From NCBI RefSeq assembly GCF_964275005.1, contig NC_092701.1, positions 6,182,715 to 6,246,714 on the forward strand: 64,000 nt of DNA, read 5' to 3'. The translations under genes were made by a program, and so were the position numbers. This DNA is from Diadema setosum (taxonomy: Eukaryota; Echinodermata; Echinoidea; Diadematoida; Diadematidae). The notes beneath the pieces are model-generated. The model searched no databases. It was not told the origin of the DNA and worked only from the letters and a program-made list of their open reading frames with translations. Of the stretch, positions 60,782 to 64,000 are shown one piece after another. Every line of letters starts with the position of its first letter. Position 1 is the stretch's first letter.

Positions 60782-62464
60782 TGCTTGTGTGTGTGTGTGT
60801 GTGTATGTACGTGTATGTGATGATGATAAAACAGCACTTATATAGCGCCGTTTATCTATAGAAACATTCAAAGGCGTGTATAGAGTGTGATGTGAAACAA
60901 AAGTACCTATACACACAAAACGTGATTATTCAGATTGACAATACCTTCCTTGATAAACTGGTCGAAAACTGCTTCAAACGGAACACCCTTTAGAATTGGA
61001 GTCTTTGTGTAGAAGTTATACATCGAGGTCACGACATCCTTCGGGTTTCTTGCGAGATATAGCACCTGGAATCGAATAAAAAACTATTTTGGTTTAAAAG
61101 GCGCGAAAATGCGTGAACATTTCAATCCCGTAACATGAGCGATATGCAGGTAGGCCCCTATTGCTACTGGATATCATGATGTTATGACTACTATACATGA
61201 ATCAGTTAGTGTAGACATCACCAAATATGGCTAAGGTGATTTTGTTGCTTTCTCATTCAAGTGTGCTGTTTCAACTCATAAACATGCCTGATCACGATCT
61301 ACTTCTCGCCCTCTATCTCTCACTATCTTTCTTCTTCTCCTCTCTATCTCTTTTTTTTTTTTCTCTCTCTCTCTCTCTCATTTCCAGCTCTTTCTCCTTT
61401 TTTATTTTTTTGCTGGTTATTATTCCTTTTCTCTCTTCTCCTTCCATCCCTCACAATTTCTCTCCTTTCTCATCTTCTGTCTCTCTTTTGTATACTCTCT
61501 TCTCTCCTCTCCCTGCCCTTCTTTCTCTCAACCTCCTTCCCTTTCTTTTCGTCTTTTATATCTTTTTCTCTCGCTCTTGTCGACTCCCTCCCTCTCTATT
61601 TATGTTAAAATATCATCGTGAAGTAAACTGGGTGCACGTCACTACCTCGACACCCACTCTTTAGTCACAAAAAAGAGTCATATATACAATCAGATGAGAT
61701 TCTTTAATGAGCAAGGCCCAGGAACACAACATCAACCAAAATAGGCCCAGGAGCTACTCAGTATACGACCCACAACGAGCAATAGACATAGGCAAATAAG
61801 GCCAGTGAGCTCCACACTAGACAAACAAGACTTAATGTAGGTAGTGTCAATCTCATGGGCCTTTTTTTACAAGCGTCGAGCTCATGGGCCTTATTTCCGA
61901 AATGTCGAGCTCATGGACCTTTTTGCCAAGTTTCGAGCTCCTGCGCCTTATTTCCCAAGTGTCGAGTTCATGGGCCTTATTTGCCAAGTGTTTTACTTGA
62001 TGTCTAGCTCATGGGCTGTATGACTCATGAACCTTTTTCAATGTCTAGCTCGTGGGCCATATGAATCGTGGGTGTCGAGCTCGTGGGATGACCCCAATTA
62101 GAGTCGTGTCCGTTACACATTCCTTTTCTCAGTGCTATAGTTCTACTTTGCACGTGTTTTGTTCATAAAGCCTGTTCCTACTATTCAACGATCCTTTTAT
62201 CTACCTTGGCCCGCTGAAGCAGGTTTGGGGGCAAGAGGGCCAGGGACAGGTGAGACCAGATCAGCCTGGGGGAAGGAGCTCGTTCCACCTGCGTCAAGAA
62301 GGGCGTCATGTCCGGCGGCTCTAACTCTTCCTCAGACCTCGTAGAGGGCAGTCTTTGAGAGACATCGATCATACAGATGCTGGCAGAGAACAGAGATCGA
62401 TCGATTTTCTCCGGACAGCCTTCGGCCAAGACAAGGCCGGCGATCTCCATCATCCAGTGGGTGC
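56721..62464 (-). CDS. cytosolic sulfotransferase (SULT family), 5' end missing
   Basis: Enzyme family that transfers sulfonate from PAPS to small hydroxyl or amine acceptors in the cytosol; substrate unknown. Five exons: 62464-62205, 61065-60945, 58473-58376, 57773-57578, 56830-56721; GT-AG, phases 0,1,0,1. The first visible exon enters in phase 1 with (G)THWMMEI, the second half of the PAPS P-loop (YPKSGT.W), so at least one upstream exon is missing; a Met at 62,513 lies before the acceptor CCACAAG|GC and is not the start. About 260 residues are visible against about 290 usual. Seen: [10 protein letters not shown] with the catalytic-type His but Trp where Lys is usual; [16 protein letters not shown] (3'-phosphate Arg and Ser); [16 protein letters not shown]-terminal [12 protein letters not shown] where the family has RKG..G.WKN. 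Introns carry foldback elements at 57,325 and 58,499. Confidence 0.9.
57325..57530. mobile_element. foldback element in sulfotransferase intron 4
   Basis: Arms about 57,325-57,385 and 57,465-57,525 are inverted repeats (TTTCATTTGTTTTCACGACA and its complement), with a second small hairpin (TCTGCCA...TGGCAGA) in the centre. Confidence 0.75.
58499..58703. mobile_element. foldback element next to sulfotransferase exon 58473-58376
   Basis: Ends GTAGCCTTTTGCA and its complement (TGCAAAAGGCTAC). GGACTCGCACGCACACAGCG is repeated inverted inside. It starts about 26 bp upstream, in transcript sense, of the exon acceptor. Confidence 0.75.
58868..58911. repeat. short perfect hairpin
   Basis: GAAAGAATATTGCCC and its complement flank a short loop (GAGTCGAAGACGA). 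Probably part of a dispersed repeat. Confidence 0.6.
59501..59590. repeat. (TG)n, G-run and C-run compound palindrome
   Basis: (TG)n runs into about 15 G, then CTGCAG and two C-runs (to 59,570), then GCTTCCGCGGCCCCTG. The G- and C-runs are complementary around CTGCAG. Confidence 0.85.
60629..60650. repeat. T-run to G-run junction
   Basis: About 11 T followed by 9 G in sulfotransferase intron 2. Confidence 0.9.
60737..60880. repeat. (AT)n and (GT)n tract with TTATATAGCGCC-type repeat end
   Basis: (AT)n (60,737-60,774), then (GT)n, then GATGATGATAAAACAGCAC and TTATATAGCGCCG, a form also seen at 58,741-58,806 ((GAT)n, then ACAGCATTATTGTATGGCGCC). Probably ends of the same retroelement family. 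Confidence 0.5.
61300..61600. repeat. pyrimidine-rich tract in sulfotransferase intron 1 (visible)
   Basis: About 300 bp of strongly CT-rich plus strand (CTCTCT and CTTTCT words). The 145-codon open frame here is a composition artefact. Confidence 0.7.
61845..62082. repeat. degenerate minisatellite
   Basis: About eight diverged copies of a unit of roughly 30-40 bp built on GTCGAGCTCATGGGCCTTAT, e.g. at about 61,876, 61,905, 61,934, 61,963 and 62,012. Confidence 0.7.
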
Positions 62465-62513
62465 CTTGTGGAATATCGTAGACAGGAATCGATTGATGAT
62501 CAGTATGTTTCAC

Positions 62514-64000
62514 GCAGGACCCACTTTTTTCTGCCTCTTTTTCTTTAAATCACATAGGCATACCCCGCTTCTCATATTTGGCACCATTAATCGCCTAGTC
62601 TAATCTTCTATCTGTTCTCCGTTTCTTTTTCACAAACACTGATTATTCGGGGCTTATAGCCAAACAAGCTTGCTTTCATGTAGGTCCTGTCATCTCTTTG
62701 TTCAACCCCATTTCGATTTCGACCAGTTATCATTACAATTGCTGTGTTATTACCATGTATATTCGTTATTGCACATTGTTGACAACGTAAAAGAACTCAT
62801 ACTATTATTTCTGATGTAATATTCATGAATGAGAAGTATGAAATGAAATGAATAAGAATTGAATTAAAAGGAAAATATAACAATCGGTGAAACGTTTCTC
62901 CAGATACGCACACACATCTGTAGGGCCTACACACACATTCTCTCCCTATCTCCCTCCCTCCCCCCCCCCCCCACACACACATACACATTCACCATGGCAG
63001 CATGGCAAACGTACTCATCACGAGAACTAATCCCATAACAGTAGATATTATGACAATGACTACCGACGAATTCTCCAAAAGGGGCCCATATTGAAGCATT
63101 GTCTTTTCAGTAGGTCTCTCCATTCTTAGAACAATGCATATTTCGTTACTGTATATGTTTCAGTTACTGTTGTTTACTCTGCGAACTTCACAATGCCTTG
63201 TTTACAATATTGCAGTCACTAAAGAAAGTAAGGTGTATATTGTGTGTTGTTTTTGTTGTTGGTTTTTTTTTTTTTGTCTAAAACGGAAACAAACCAAATT
63301 TGAATTTGAACTTGAAGGCATGTCTAATTCAAACAATAGCAAATTTTGTTTTTTGTGTAGCATTTATCAGTGGCGGATCAAGGGGGCTCAACGGGCGCGC
63401 ACCACCCTTTATTTTTTGTTAAAACAAAATCAATAAAAAGGGAAAATGGAGGGGGCGCGCGCCCCGCTTTAATTTTGCAAAGCCCCCCCCCCCCCCTTTT
63501 TTTTTTTAACGGAATTCCTTGATCCCCCCACCCCTGTTTATAATAGCATATTGTTCCTGTGATGTTTTCTTTTTTCGTTGTGTACGGGAGTATTTCAGTG
63601 TCGCTTTATAGTCAAGTCCCCGATTTTTTTTCAGACAGTGAGCAATGTTAGGTCATCAACATAATTCAGAACCCTCGAATCTAAAACTATTCTGATGAGA
63701 ATGTTTGATTTTATATTGCATACATATTCTTGAATTCCGTATTTGCTTTTATCATCAAATGCCTGCAAAATAAATGTGCAAAGTATATAGCCTGCATTAA
63801 TAAATGAAGACATGGCTACTGTACACTTTCAACCGTCTTTCACAATTAAAGTCAACTTTAATTATGAATTAAGTGGACTTTCATTCACTTCCACAGATAT
63901 CCCAACATAAGAGTATTGCATCAACAATCCATGCACAATGAGTGTATGGACGCCGAAAACTGTATAACAGGGGGAGTGATGCAAATGAGTGGGTAGTGTA
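62514..64000. other. right edge, non-coding; upstream of visible sulfotransferase exons
   Basis: Searched on the minus strand for the exon encoding the first half of the P-loop (YPKSG then a donor); none was found. Contains CA/C-run tracts (62,930-62,990) and the element at 63,368-63,536. Probably intron. Confidence 0.45.
63368..63536. mobile_element. hAT-like non-autonomous element
   Basis: Starts CAGTGGCGGATCAAGG and ends CCTTGATCC...CCCCTG, imperfect terminal inverted repeats of the CAGTGGCGGAT type seen in many hAT-derived short elements, with GC-rich GGGCGCGCGCCCC inside. A clear 8-bp target duplication is not visible (partial TTTAT match). Confidence 0.5.

Noticed and set aside
61227..61664. 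145-codon Ser/Leu/Phe-rich open frame
   Set aside because: It follows from a 300-bp pyrimidine-rich tract within a sulfotransferase intron.
62205..62513. Methionine at 62,513 as the start of the sulfotransferase
   Set aside because: The codons before GTHW do not match the P-loop, and a good acceptor (CCACAAG|GC) with the right phase lies in between; the true N-terminus is in an upstream exon.

Overview
This is a eukaryotic window: AT-rich, intron-rich, and full of microsatellites, foldback repeats and short inverted-repeat elements. Three multi-exon genes can be reconstructed through GT-AG splice sites with phases that agree at every junction. The repeats and the gene families fit a marine invertebrate deuterostome, most likely an echinoderm; the species cannot be fixed from sequence alone.

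Layout. Positions 1-15.5 kb hold no recognisable complete gene, only repeats (a tRNA-derived SINE, duplicated 170-bp repeats, half of a TTAA-ended element) and one candidate signal-peptide exon on the minus strand (7128-7038). Positions 15,588-24,015 (minus) hold a complete six-exon matrix metalloproteinase of 757 residues: signal peptide, cysteine-switch prodomain, catalytic domain with [12 protein letters not shown], then a long Ser/Thr-rich stalk ending in a GPI-type hydrophobic tail instead of a hemopexin domain. Positions 24-32 kb are non-coding, with interstitial elements and a repeat carrying six perfect nuclear-receptor DR1 sites. Positions 32,435-40,317 (plus) hold a complete coding sequence for a UHMK1/KIS-type kinase (seven coding exons, 590 residues) with an unusual acidic/basic insert of about 160 residues in the kinase domain and a C-terminal UHM (RRM-like) domain. 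Positions 40.3-56.7 kb are non-coding and repeat-rich; they contain a 1.4-kb foldback element made of 25 repeats of 53 bp in two opposed arms, flanked by a 6-bp target duplication. Positions 56,721-62,464 (minus) hold the last five exons of a cytosolic sulfotransferase; its N-terminal exon is not seen and probably lies past the right edge.

The three genes are functionally unrelated (extracellular proteolysis, splicing-factor phosphorylation, sulfonation) and show no sign of acting together. The most unusual material is the foldback element, the DR1-bearing repeat, the mucin-stalked MMP, the kinase insert, and substitutions at normally conserved PAPS/catalytic positions in the sulfotransferase.
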